Below, piece by piece: positions 24,126-35,014 of a DNA stretch of 64,000 bases (the stretch's first letter is position 1; every line of letters begins with the position of its first letter). Under the pieces are notes generated by a model that saw only the letters and a program-made list of their open reading frames with translations, was not told the DNA's origin and did not search any database. The position numbers and the translations under genes were made by a program. The DNA comes from Inia geoffrensis (lineage: Eukaryota; Chordata; Mammalia; Artiodactyla; Iniidae): the NCBI GenBank assembly GCA_036417435.1, contig CM070913.1:6366680-6430679 (forward strand), given 5' to 3'.

Positions 24126-25924
24126 GAGAGAGGACACCTACACACAGTAGGTCTGCAAGTGGAGAAGGTTAGCACAGCATCATGCAAACCGAGAGGGCAA
24201 CTGAACAGCATCCTGATTACATATGGTATAAAATCTAATTCTCATTTACTGTTCTTTCACTTATAACAACAGCATTGTGGGCTGTAGAGACAGGATTCAA
24301 AGAACAGGCAAGACAGGACGCACAGCAATGCTCTGAGCCACACTTCATAGCAGGTGGTGTCAGCAGTGCTGGTGAAGTGCAGTAGATCAGGGCTCTGCTC
24401 AGTTTACAACCATTTCAGGAGGGCGACCAGATGCTGTGAATGAAGCATGTTTTAGAAGAGGGAAGGAGACGCAGAACTGCCTGCTGGACTGTTAACTCTT
24501 TCCCAGTCTCCATGTGTTTGCGATACGAAGTTTGAAACCACATGGGAGTTAACAGTGAGGTTAGTAATACCCACACTAGTGCTTCGGGACATGTAGAGAG
24601 ACACAATTTCCACATACATTTTAAGCCTAGAAAATACCTTTAAAATCCTTCCAGATGGGAGTTAAAGCACTTTCTGTTTCCTCAGGTCGAGTGTTGGGGG
24701 CGTACTTTGACAAGTTTTAGTGCCCACCCACCCCTCACCATTGACCAGCGACTTGGACTCTGCTCTGAGCACCTGCTTAGCCCTCTGCCTGTCCCCGGCT
24801 CTAGCATCCTTCTTCCCATTCTAGAAGGAGTTCAGAGGAGACTAGGGCCTTGGCCTCGGGCCTCGGTATCATGTCTAGGCTCAAGGTGTATTCTGCTCTT
24901 ATCTTGAACACTTAGTTTAGTATTTTGGCGTTTGGCTTGGGCGGGGCGTCATATACCTGCATGGAGGCATGTGTGAACCTGTGCGGCCTCTTCCAGCCCG
25001 ACACCTTTGTACAGCCCCTCTGTTGGAATCCTTCCCCCACCCCTACCTTGCTTCTGTGTGAACTTGCCCTTCTCAGTGACCCAGGGGATTCCAGGCACCG
25101 GCTCTGTATCTGGGCACCTTGGGATTGTCCCTTTCAGTTGGCAAGCTGTCTGCTCGGAAAGGCCAGGTCTCTGCCAGTGGCCATGTGGTGTGAAGAGCTG
25201 TGACAGGGAGTGAGGTCTGTGCATTTCCAGGCCCAGGTTTTCCATCCCACAGAATGACTTTCCAAACCAAGGGATGCTAGAAATCCATGGATCACTGCAT
25301 ATTAAGAATTCTCATTCTGCTCTTGTATCTAACCCACCAGGAGCCGATGTCCAGCCTGTGTAGAGCCGTCTCCTTGGTCCTGCTCAGCTCACATGCATAT
25401 CCTCCCCCGAGATCATAGCCCTTTTCTCTCAGCCCTATTAACACGTCATCTGTAGACAATTTATATTTTCAATCTGTTTTCACTTCAGAGTCCTTCTCAA
25501 AATCTGTTTTCACTTCAGTTTCTTCCTCAGTTTCAATACCTTCACCCTTTCCTACGGAACCTCCTGTATTTCTCCCAGATGACAGGCCGTGGCGAAATGG
25601 TACCTGCCTCTGACCCACCTTGAATCCCACCATGCTCCATCCCCCATTAAACACCAACATGAAAAAGTAGTTCTTTAGATGAGGAACCTCACAATGACGC
25701 AGTCAGCTCACAAATGAGGTTGTGTGTGGGGCGGGGTGGGGGGGACCAGGGGATTGTTAATAGCAGGACCCAAGGATGGAACTGGGGCTAGACTTGGAGA
25801 AGAAGTGGCCAGAGGATAAGGGTCAGTGTGTATCCATTTGCTGGGCATTGATGAGTATCTGACTTAGCAAGAGCTATGCATCTTGAAGGTGATCCAGTAA
25901 CTCCCTGGCTGATTCCTTTACGGA
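24126..25924. other. Unique DNA with a 30-bp tandem duplication
   Basis: No gene recognised. An 18-bp sequence aatctgttttcacttcag occurs at 25471-25488 and again at 25501-25518 (period 30). A G-rich patch (gtggggcggggtgggggg) is at about 25728-25745. Frames of 92-98 codons at 24925-25245 overlap on both strands and look like chance. Confidence 0.5.
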
Positions 25925-26195
25925 GCATCACGTGGTGACTACAGCACAGGCTCTAGAGACTGACGTCCTGGTCCAAGCCCCAGCGCTGCCAGGCAGAACC
26001 TGCATCCCTGGGTACATGAAACCCTTTTGCTTCAGTTTATGCATCTGTAAAATGGGGATAAGAGCAGCTATCTTATAAGATTTGGGGATGAATACATGAA
26101 TTCATCCATGAAAAGTACTTACAACAATTCCTGGCATCCTGTAGTGTTCGATAAACACTAACAATAATACATTTATTAACAATGGTAATAATTGT
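25925..26195 (+). mobile_element. MIR SINE, near full length
   Basis: Plus-sense MIR: a tRNA-like head (acagcacaggctctagagac), then ttgcttcagtttatgcatct and gtaaaatggggataagag core, then ccatgaaaagtacttacaac, aattcctggcatcctgtag and an A/T-rich end with ttaacaatggtaataattg. The order and spacing match the full MIR consensus. Confidence 0.85.
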
Positions 26196-27014
26196 TATTC
26201 TATTGTGAAGCAAGTCCCATGGAATAGTTGAGGTGAGAATGAATGGGAATGTAATGAGCTGGTGGCAGGTATGGCCCTTCCCAGCTTTACACGTACCAGA
26301 CTATGAAATACTTTATTACATTTGTGCTATTTTACTCACCAGTGAGTTTATGATTGTGCATGTAACTCTGCACGGATTAACACAGACTGAAGGGAAAAGC
26401 AGTCCTTGGCTTTCAAAAATGTCCAGTTTTATGTCAGCAATTTCAGAATGACTTTACCCCGTTGACTGAGCTCACATGGCCTCTTTCTATATGCATGACA
26501 GGATAAGAGGGAAAATATTAAATTATTTTCCCCCATTTTTCTTTTTTTTTTTGCTTCTTTTCCCCTCAGTAATCTGATAAGTTGATGTGTGGGATGAAAG
26601 TGTGTTCTCTGCGCCTGGATTTCCCATTGTCCGTCTGCTGCCGCCCCCTTATCTGCACTGGTTTCCTCTACAGAACTAATGACTTGAGCTACTACGGACA
26701 CCCCTTCGTTTGTCTGTTTGGCCGAGACATAGATTTGCAAGGGTTTCTAATACTGACCCCAAGACTACAGAGGAATAGTTTCATAAAACTATGCCCTTAA
26801 TTCTTTGGCTTGAATGTAAAGGCTATCTGTCAACTCAGTTGACAGCTAGCCAGACGTATGATTGATTTATTTAAAGCCACTAGAATGTAGGGCTCATAAA
26901 GGAGAGTGGCTGTGAAGTACTTACAACATTGCCTAGGAAGTTGCTCTCCGGCCAGTGTGGGAGCAGAATCTGTTCCTTACAGGATCCTCACTGGGAGCAG
27001 CTCGGACAACGGGT
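26196..27014. other. Unique DNA
   Basis: No gene recognised. A T-rich run lies at about 26530-26553. The 103-codon minus frame 26429-26740 is at chance level. Confidence 0.5.
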
Positions 27015-27195
27015 GCGTTACTGAGCCCTGCTCTTGGCCAAACGCTTACACTCATGATCTCATTGCAGGCTTACCACACCCGGGGGAGATGATATTATTT
27101 TCTGTTCTACAGTCGAGAAAAGTGAGGTTCAAAAGAAGTGAAATGGCTTTCCCCAAATCAAAGAGTGAATAAGTGGCGAGCTGGGATGGGTGGCC
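27015..27195 (-). mobile_element. MIR SINE fragment
   Basis: ggccaaacgcttacactcat, gatctcattgcaggcttacc, then gagaaaagtgaggttcaaaa and aatcaaagagtgaataagtg, agctgggatgggtggcc follow the reversed MIR from core to tRNA-like half. Confidence 0.8.
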
Positions 27196-27394
27196 TATTC
27201 CATCATTAGTCGATAGTTTGGTAATCGTTACTGAAGGAAAAACACATGATGGAACAGGCTTGGCTCTGTGTGATTTAGAGCCTGGGCTCTTAATCATTCA
27301 TTTTAGTTTGGTATATACTACAGGGACTTGGAAGTGATGGCCAATGGGTTTCCTCAGACGAAATCTGGGTAAATACACAGTGAATTCCAAAATA

Positions 27395-27466
27395 TTGGGC
27401 TGGCCAAAAAGTTCATTCGGGTTTTTCCATACATACGAACCTGAATAAACTTTTTGACCGACCCAA
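27395..27466. mobile_element. Mariner-type MITE, palindromic, TA target duplication
   Basis: A 72-bp element whose arms ttgggctggccaaaaagttc and (reversed) ttgggtcggtcaaaaagttt pair almost along their whole length. It is flanked by TA at 27393-27394 and 27467-27468, the target duplication of Tc1/mariner elements. Such short mariner palindromes are common in cetartiodactyl genomes. It has no coding capacity; a transcript would fold into a hairpin. Confidence 0.92.
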
Positions 27467-28169
27467 TAATTATTGTATTTCAAATAGTTTACACAGACCT
27501 CTTACAGTTACAGAAAGTAGCCAGTTTCAGGCAACAGGGATAAGTTATTGAGCATTTGTAACTTCTCTGGATTGCACTTACTTCTATTTGCCAAAATGGT
27601 GGTGGTGTGTCATTTCCATTGAAGGTTATCAAATATGATGTTTGGTATTAATTTATGGTCATCGGCCGACTAAAGATACATTTTGCTTTTTTTTTTTTTT
27701 GGTTAAAATTTCTTTAGAATTCATTCCTTACCTGGAAATAAAACAGGAGGATGTGCTTTTCAGCTGCTCATGTCACCAGACAGTGCTGTGGGGACTTTGC
27801 TGTGGCAAGCTTTCCAGAGTTGAGAACGGCCTGAACTCTTGGAAGGGGTGCTGGAGTTTGTGGCGAGTGGGGAGCTGCTGGGACACACTGCCTTCAGGAG
27901 CCATTGGTGGTAGGAGAAAGGTGGGTGTGATTTCCAAAACCGACAAGTCAAAGAACAGATCACACCATCTCCAGGGGCTGAAAAGCAAGAGAGCTAGTAG
28001 CAGTTTCTCGCCTTTGGAAAATGTATCTTATCTTCTGCCAGGGCCCTTCCTGTAATTATTCATTCTTTTCTGACATTCAGAGTGGATACTTGGGACCAGT
28101 TCCTAGAGATGCCCTTGAAAGTGAGAACCTCTCAAGTGCACCAATGGATATTCGTGCCTTGGTCTCATT
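27467..28169. other. Unique DNA with a T14 run
   Basis: T14 at 27687-27700. The 137-codon plus frame at 27642-28055 starts across this run and resembles no protein I know. Confidence 0.5.
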
Positions 28170-28700
28170 TATCTTTTTATTTATTTATTTAAATTAAAAA
28201 AAATTGAAGCATAGTTGATTTACAATGTTGTGTGAATTTCTGCTGTACAGCAAAGTGATTCAGTTACACATATATATATATTTTTTATGTGTGACAAGGA
28301 ACTAATATCTATTAAGCACTTTATGTATGCTAAATACCAGCATTATACTTTAAATTTTAAAAATTTTATTATGGTAAGAACACTTAACATGAGATCTAGC
28401 CTTTTAAATTTTGAAGCAATTTTTAAGTCGGCCATACTTCTTTTTTTTTAATATTCTTTTCTGTTATGGTTTATCATGGGGTACTGAATATAGTTCCCTG
28501 TGCTGTACAATAGGACCTTGTTTTTTATCCATTCCATATACAATAGCTTACACCTGCTTTCCCCAAGCTCCCACTCCATCCCCCCCCCCAACCCCCTCCC
28601 CCTTGGCAACCACAACTCTGAGCTCCATGTCTGGGTCTCACTTATCTTGATATTTAAACTCATATGGATTCTGCCTTTGGGTTGCTTATTATTAGACAAA
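28170..28700 (-). mobile_element. LINE-1 3' UTR pieces, minus strand
   Basis: Two parts of a cetartiodactyl-type L1 3' end in reverse. 28170-28275 has the A-rich 3' terminus (ttgaagcatagttgattta, caatgttgtgtgaatttctg, ctgtacagcaaagtgattca). 28436-28690 has ggtttatcatggggtactga, ccctgtgctgtacaatagg, the C-rich complement of the 3' UTR G tract (28580-28602) and ccatgtctgggtctcactta. 28285-28435 between them is also partly L1-like (atggtaagaacacttaacat gagat), so either an old deletion or two overlapping insertions is present. Confidence 0.85.
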
Positions 28701-30191
28701 GTGGCTGGTTATTTTAGGGCGGGGAGGCATGCAACTCTGCAGATTAAAAATTCTGATTGACACAAGGCCAGGGAGAGGAGATAGACCCCGTGGCCAAGCG
28801 CCCTGAAAGAATATAGATTTTTGTGGGAAATGTTTGCTTCATTGACTACGATGAGGACAGCTGTTCACTTCAATAAGTGAGCAGATCTGCTATATTTAAA
28901 ACTTCTGTAGTTGATTAGTTGCCTTCCTTAGAAAACCCTACACAAATCCCTACATAACGACATTTATTTCTATTGGAAAAGGAGTTGGCATTTCAAGCCC
29001 CAGACAACAAAATGGTTTATTCTGTAGGAATTTCAATTAAAAAATCCTTTTTTTTTTCATAGTGTAAAGCTGCAAGATATAAATATCACTGAATATTTAG
29101 AATAGATTCCAAGTAAAATCATCACACGAAATGAGCACGCTTATTTTTCCTAATTCTTCGTAACAAATGTGTTTCCAGCTCTTTCCCTAACTCTCATTCT
29201 AACTCCTAACTCAAGACCTAAGGCTTTTCCTCACTCTCATTTACCTAGTGTTTTTCAAGTCTTCTCTTCACTTTTTAAGGAGGCACCAGCCACTCCAAGA
29301 GAGCTCCGCCTGGGACTGCAGCCTCTTTATCCTCTGCTGGGCTCTGGATAGGGGTCTTTCATAGTCAATAAAGGTCTGCAATAATGCAAATTGTGTTCTC
29401 TAATTATCAGATCAGTTATACCCAACTTGCGTGATGGCAGCTTATACCATAAGAGCAAGGCGTGAGCCTGACGCTTGAGCATTTTTAACATTCCTAACGT
29501 TTTAAACTTCACCCCAGAAATCTAATAAATTTGAACTGTTGTCTTTTGTTGCAGCTGTAAATCTAGGGAAATCATATGACCTTACACAGAAAATGACATG
29601 CCTATTTACAACAGGAATGTAAACTTTAAATCACTTCAGTCTCTTCCTGGTGGAATTTAAAGTAGCCTATTCAGAGCACCCTTACCAAACCATATGGATG
29701 GATGCTTCTGGAGATCTTTATTACACACATATCCATCCCTGGGGAGAAGGGACTGTTGACAACCCGCTTTAATTTATTTTTTAGGCATTGTTTCTTTCCG
29801 TAAGTAGTAGACGCCTCTTTCTCCTTTCTCTTTACTCTTCCCGACTGACTTTTTCTTAACATCCTGATTTCAGGAACTTTCTATCTTCTTCCGGAAATGG
29901 GCGTTGAGAACGCAACAGTTGCAACATCTTTAGAGAAGAGCACCCGCAATCCTTCAGGCTTTCTTTATTATTCTCACTATTTATTATACCAAAATGTTTC
30001 AACTGAATATTAAGCCACGGAGATGATGTGAGAGAATCCTTTTCGTACTCTATCATTAATACATTTTTTACATTAACGCGTACAAAACTATTAAGGCACC
30101 TGACGAAGCTATTTGAAAGGAGAATGTTTGGGTCTCTTGGGAAAAGATGATACATTATTTAAAACAATAATCTCCAGACTTCTTTAAAAAT
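28701..30191. other. Unique AT-rich DNA
   Basis: No gene or repeat recognised. Frames reach at most 99 codons. Confidence 0.5.
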
Positions 30192-30345
30192 TCAGCGCCA
30201 ATTCAATGCAATGAAGATTTATTGAGTGCCTCCTTGGTAGATGCAGGGAGGATGCCAAAAAGGGGGAAAAGGTGTGGAAGAGTACACACCCTCAAGGAAT
30301 GTGTTGGTGAGATATAAAATGCATGGACAACAGGGTAAGGGGGAC
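30192..30345 (-). mobile_element. L2 3'-end fragment
   Basis: gccaattcaatgcaatgaag, atttattgagtgcctccttg and the following gatgcagggaggatgcc match the reversed L2 3' terminus. Confidence 0.65.
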
Positions 30346-30384
30346 CTTTCAGCTGCCGTTTTAATGCCCCGAGTGTCAGCAGTT

Positions 30385-30560
30385 GACATGGATCGTCCTC
30401 ATTTAATCCTCGCAATCCTGTGATGAAACTACGAGCGTTAATCCCATTTTACAGATAGAAAATTGAACCCTGGGTGAAATGCCCGGTGGAAGACCATAGA
30501 GCTTAGTAAATAGTGGTGCTGTGCCCACGCGTCTGAAGGGAACCCAGGCTGTGGGAACGG
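30385..30560 (-). mobile_element. MIR SINE fragment
   Basis: cctcatttaatcctcgcaat, ttaatcccattttacagata, gaaaattgaaccctgggtg and gtggtgctgtgcccacgcgt follow the reversed MIR core and tRNA-like half. Confidence 0.8.
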
Positions 30561-31305
30561 TGGTGGCGGTCCATGGCCACATGAGCTCCGGCTGATTGAT
30601 GCTGTAAACCAGTTTCTAAACCAGGTGTGGTTCTCCGCAGCCGGAAACGTGGAGGGGAAGGGCCGCACAGTCTTCTTATTAGAGCCTAATTTCTCCACCT
30701 CTGTCTGTTCACCAAAGCTAATAAGTAGTGTTTATTCATTGCTTTATTAGGAATCAGTTTTATGTGTTGCTTGTTGGCTGAGTGAAGTTACTGGAGCAGC
30801 TAAGACTTGACGTTCACAGCCCTTGTCCTTGACTCAGAGTGAAGTTGGCCTCCTCACTTGGCTGGTTTTAAAAGTGAGGGGTTTGCAGGGAAAGATGATG
30901 GAAACAGCAGCTGTGTTCCTCTTGTATGAGTTTTCCTAGACACCCATTATGTCCATTACGGTCCTTGGTAACCTTTTCAGGAAGCCACGTTTTTAAGTAA
31001 CAAGGTTATAGGGCACGGAGAAGAGGGAACAGGCCACACATTTCTGATCGTTTTGCCACACTGAGTGCGTGTGCCTTTAACTGTGGCTTAATCCAATTCG
31101 CCTTTTTCTTACCATCCTTTGTCAGTGAAATCTGTGTGGTTTGTATCTTCAATGGGCGGATCCACGTGCCAGTAACTGTGGGCTCACAGCTGGGACAGGA
31201 CAACAAAACTGTTGAAGAAAGTGAGTCTGGAGTTGCCATCATCAGTTTATCCAAGATGTTTTGAGGCCTCCGTCCCATTCAAGCAAAATGAGAGACCTGC
31301 AGACG
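30561..31305. other. Unique DNA
   Basis: Nothing recognised; frames up to 90 codons only. Confidence 0.5.
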
Positions 31306-31441
31306 CTAGCTCTCAAATGTGGCTGCACGCTGGAATCACCTGGAGGACTTTAAACACTGCAGAGGCCACTCCCTGACCCAGACGTTCTGTTTGCCTTGGT
31401 CTTCTCAGACGATTCCAATGTGCAGCGGAGGCTGAGAATCC
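31306..31441. mobile_element. hAT-Charlie MITE, MER5/MER20-like
   Basis: gtggctgcacgctggaatca, cctggaggactttaaacact, ccactccctgacccagac, then gattccaatgtgcagcg and ggctgagaatcccagg form an imperfect palindrome typical of the MER5/MER20 class of short hAT elements (…gaatcacctgggagctttaa ... gattctaatgtgcagcc). Exact family uncertain. Confidence 0.7.
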
Positions 31442-31534
31442 CAGGGTCCTGGCTTTAAGAAGCTTGTCATTTTAATGCCCTTTATTTGAAAACTATCCAG
31501 TGTTATTTTTTGAAAACAGAAATGGTCATTTTTA

Positions 31535-31891
31535 AAATAAATTTATTTATTTTATTTATTTATTACTTTTGTCTGTGTTGGGTCTTCGTTGTTGCACGCA
31601 GGCTTTCTCTAGTTGCGGCGAGCGGGGGCTACTCTTTGTTGCGGTGCGTGGGCTTCTCATTGCGGTGGTTTCTCTTGTTGCGGAGCACGGGCTCTAGGCG
31701 CTCGGGCTTCAGTAGTTGTGGCACGCGGGCTCAGTAGTTGTGGCTCGCAGGCTCTAGAGCGCAGGCTCAGTAGTTGTGGCACACGGGCTTAGCTGCCCCG
31801 CGGCATGTGGGATCTTCCCGGACCAGGGCTTGAACCCGTGTCCCCGGCACTGGCAGGCGGATTCTCAACCACCGTGCTACCAGGGAAGCCC
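31535..31891 (-). mobile_element. CHR-type SINE, long form, minus strand
   Basis: Reads in reverse from an A-rich tail (ttatttatttt...) to the head gggcttccctgg (as ccagggaagccc at 31880-31891). The body has three copies of a cagtagttgtggc-type segment, a feature of the long CHR form. Imperfect target duplications flank it: agaaatggtcattttta (31518-31534) and agaattggttatttttt (31892-31908). Many CpG remain, so the 83-codon frame across it is only an artefact of SINE sequence. Confidence 0.93.
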
Positions 31892-31952
31892 AGAATTGGT
31901 TATTTTTTAATGTAGATTATTTCCGTTCATATAAATAGCTCAGTGGATATCT

Positions 31953-32075
31953 GTGTTTATGCCATTGGTTTTAGAAGTGTTTATGCCATTGGTTTTGCCA
32001 TTTTGCCATTTGCCAGCGTTCATGCCATTGGTTTTGCCATTTTGCCATTTGCCAGTGTTTATGCCATTGGTTTTA
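31953..32075. repeat. 39-bp minisatellite, about three copies
   Basis: Units begin tgtttatgccattggtttt and most continue with gccattttgccatttgccag. Two complete 39-bp units (31978-32016, 32017-32055) are flanked by partial ones on both sides (31953-31977, 32056-32075). Within each unit, tgccat recurs at short spacing. On the minus strand the 39-bp unit is open as a 13-residue repeat (GKWQNGKTNG plus three) inside a 79-codon frame (31940-32179). It is almost certainly not translated. Confidence 0.9.
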
Positions 32076-32195
32076 GGGCACTTGGGTAGATGAAACTTTG
32101 CAGAAGTAAACGAAACCAGATTACATAAACATTTAAAAGTCCTTTCCATGTAATGCATGCGTGCACAACTTAGAAACACTTACTGGACCAGGTCT

Positions 32196-32935
32196 TAACA
32201 CCTTCGTTTTTTGCCTGGGCTACCCGGGAGGTTGTCTCCTGCCCGTGCTCCCTGCCTGAGGTGGTGCTGGGCCTGGGGTCTGTGTGTGAATGGGGTAGGG
32301 GCATCCCTTCACCTCTGCACAGGCAGCCCTGCTGCAAGAGGCCGAATCCGGCCCATGCGTCCTGGGCGCCCTCTTGCGAGATGCGGTGGCTCTGTGCTGG
32401 GTCACCTCAGCTGAGCGAGATTGACGTTCCCAGCGTTCCCTTTGGTGCGTGGTTCCGGGTGAGTGGGGACTACAGGTGGCACTTGCGGTCCCCGCTATTT
32501 GGAGGGTGGAAGGGCGGCAGCCGCTGGTGTGACCTGCTGGCCCATCGCACTCCTGCGGCAGCAACCAGGCCCCCGGATCCTCAATCCCGAGGGGCTCCCC
32601 CTGTATCTCCTCTGACTGCTCGACCCCTGGGAACTCGGCCTGCGAGTTCTCTCCTGGGACTTTGGGCCCAGCGGAGACACGAGTTGCGTCTAGGGCAGCA
32701 GCTCGCACGATGGCCCAAGCTCTTGGCCCTCCTACACATCCCTTGTTTTATAGGCATCCCCGTGGTCTGCCTCTTTGATGGAGGGGCCCCTGCCTACCTC
32801 CTGCCTTTGCCTGTAGGTCACCCGTGGGAAGGACGGGCTACCTTTACGTGTTGTCCCGTAGCAGCCTGTGCAAAAATCGGCGCCCCGTCGGTCTCTGTGG
32901 GCTCTACCTCCCTGTGACCCAGGCGGGGATGGTTT
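32196..32935. other. Unidentified GC- and CpG-rich block
   Basis: A sharp rise in GC and CpG between AT-rich flanks. It carries the longest open frame of the window (218 codons, plus, 32261-32917) and a 162-codon frame on the minus strand (32220-32708). The plus frame is rich in Pro, Arg, Gly and Trp and has no domain, signal peptide or family resemblance that I can see. It could be a small CpG island, the 5' UTR of an L1 or an LTR-type fragment. I do not call a gene. Confidence 0.35.
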
Positions 32936-34309
32936 GTTGTTGCTGGTCTTTGGGTGTTTGTGCTTGTTGGCAGTTGTGTTTATCTTTTTCTTTCTTTCTG
33001 TCTTTTTTTTTTTTTTTTTTTTAGGGAAGGGTGTCCTTTTATCTCCAGTCTACGTAGACGGTGACAGCTAATGAATGTTCATTAAATGGATGAAGGTATG
33101 TTTATTAAGACTCAAGATTTGCTGTGATGGGTTCCCACATTATGATGGTTCATTGTTTCAAATGGGAGTTTGCTCTGAGGTGCTTGGTCTGCACTTCACG
33201 GAAACAGGTGGGGTGAGGGCTGTGAGCTGCTTAATTGTCCTGTGAGTTCGCCCGCCTGGGGGCGGGCAGCGCCTTGAAGCAGGGCCTGCATATTTTACAT
33301 CTGTGCTTCCCATCTATGTGCTCCTCCTTCCTCCTGTTCCTGGGCCATATTTGGCCCTTGACCAGGCTCTGCTGAATGAATTGCTATTGGTACTTGTCGC
33401 CAAAGTCACAGGGCAGAGAGGAGTGAGGGAGGCCCCTGGGACGGTCGCTCGGCTCCGTAGCAGTATGGGGTGAGCTGGCGTTTTAACCTGCTCTGTGATG
33501 TCCGTTGGCTCCTGAGGTCCAAGCTGCCATCCTCCCCCAACCGCAAAAATGACCTCCCTTTCCACTCCCCACGGAAATGGGATAAAGGAAATCACATAAA
33601 TACCCTCCAAGATTCCCCTCCTGCCACTGCTGACGCTTCCTTTGAAGCAGACACACAGACCGAGGCCAACTAGCTGGACAGATTTCGACCATTTTCTCTC
33701 CTCTTCTCAGGGTTACACCTCTGTTCAGTCGTGTCTGTTCTGTTTTAAAAGATATTTAGTATGTGGGCCCTTGAGGGGAGCTCTTTGAAGTGGAAGCACT
33801 GTATAAATCTAAGAAAAGAAAGAGAAAATGCAACTCCCATCCCCGTGCACCCCCAGCCGCTCCCCCGTCGTGAAAGAAGCCAAATCCGCAGTGGTTTCCC
33901 CTTTGATGGCGCTCCAGACACAGCCTCCTCCCTCTGGTCTCACTGTGAACCCCATTAATTCAGCTGGTGCAAATGTACATTGGAAAGATAGGAGCTCTTC
34001 TTCCAATGAAGATGCTGTGTTTTAGGGAGTTGTACCTTTTTTAGAGGCAGAATTACAGAAATAGAGGTAATAGAGGCAGCCCAGGTGCAGTCGGACGTAT
34101 GGGTAAGGGATGGAGGTAAGGACTGCGACTTGAAAAGCTCCTCAGGTACCCGCCAGCGGAGAGCTAATGTGACGTATAGTATACGTGTGCGTGCAGGTGA
34201 GTGCTGTGTGCAGACTCTCACCTGTGCACAGGTGAGCCAGGGGAGGGCCTGGCAAGGGCATAGCTGGAATTGTCCTGCCCTGGAGCTTGTAGCTCACTGA
34301 CGTCCATCC
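32936..34309. other. Unique DNA with a T20 run
   Basis: T20 at 33003-33022. 33240-33360 (cgggcagcgccttgaagcag, ggcctgcatattttacatct) may be a trace of a plus-strand L2 3' end. Otherwise nothing recognised. Confidence 0.45.
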
Positions 34310-34374
34310 CCAGCACACCTGGACACCAGCACACCTGGAAACCCAGCACATATGGACACCAGCACACCTGGACA
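34310..34374. repeat. 16-bp minisatellite, four copies
   Basis: Four copies of ccagcacacctggaca, the second and third with point changes and one extra base. It encodes the Cys/Val/Gly repeat (CAGVQVCW-like) of the minus frame there, which is an artefact. Confidence 0.88.
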
Positions 34375-34404
34375 TGAACAGGGTTTACAATTCCTCTTGG
34401 ACCA

Positions 34405-34510
34405 TGAGTAAATATATATAAATATAAATAAATAAATAAATAAATATATATATGCACACACACATACATAAATATTTATGAGTAAATGTCATATATATAA
34501 TATTTATACA
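34405..34510. repeat. AT-rich simple repeats (AATA)n and (TA)n
   Basis: aaataaataaataaataaat flanked by TA runs and a short CA run; abuts the Tigger-like element. Confidence 0.9.
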
Positions 34511-34512
34511 TA

Positions 34513-35012
34513 CAGATCTTCCTCAACTTACAATGGAGTTACATCCCAATAAATCCCTCAGAAGTTGAAAATGTCATAAATCAAACATGAACTTAATGGA
34601 CCTAACTTTCCAAACATCACAGCTTAGCCCAGTCTACCTTAAATGTGCTCAGGACACTTACTAGCCTACTGTTGGGCAAAATCACCTAACACAAAGCCTA
34701 TTTTATAATGAAGCATTGACCATCTCCTGTAATTTATTGAATACTGTACTGAAGGTCAAGACCAGAACAGTGATCTGGGTACAGGACGGTGGTCAGTGTG
34801 TCGGTTATTCACCCTCGTGATTGCAGGGCTGCCTGGGAGCTGTGACTCGCTGCCCTGCTCAGCGTCATGAGAGAGGATCTGACCACAGAGCACGAGCCCA
34901 GGAAAAGATCCAAGTTCAACGTTAGAAATATGGTTTCTAGTGAATGAGTATTGCTTTCACGCCATCGTAAAGTCAAAACATCATAAGTTGAGCCATCCTA
35001 AGTCGGGGACTG
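34513..35012 (-). mobile_element. Tigger-like (TcMar) non-autonomous DNA transposon
   Basis: Terminal inverted repeats: the left end cagatcttcctcaactta mirrors the right end taagtcggggactg (reversed cagtccccgactta). TA target duplications are at 34511-34512 and 35013-35014. Internal sequence such as aaatgtgctcaggacactta, aaaatcacctaacacaaagc, ctattttataatgaagc and atttattgaatactgtactg is familiar from this placental family; I do not recall its exact name. Strand is arbitrary. No transposase frame is left. Confidence 0.85.
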
Positions 35013-35014
35013 TA

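Noticed and set aside
32261..32917. 218-codon plus frame, the longest in the window
   Set aside because: Low stop density in GC-rich DNA on both strands, no recognisable domain, no signal or membrane segment of note, and one frame near this length is expected by chance in 64 kb. Kept only as part of the GC-rich block finding.
34310..34374. Regularly spaced direct repeats as a CRISPR-like array
   Set aside because: The units are directly adjacent with no spacers, and this is animal nuclear DNA. The same applies to the array at 31953.
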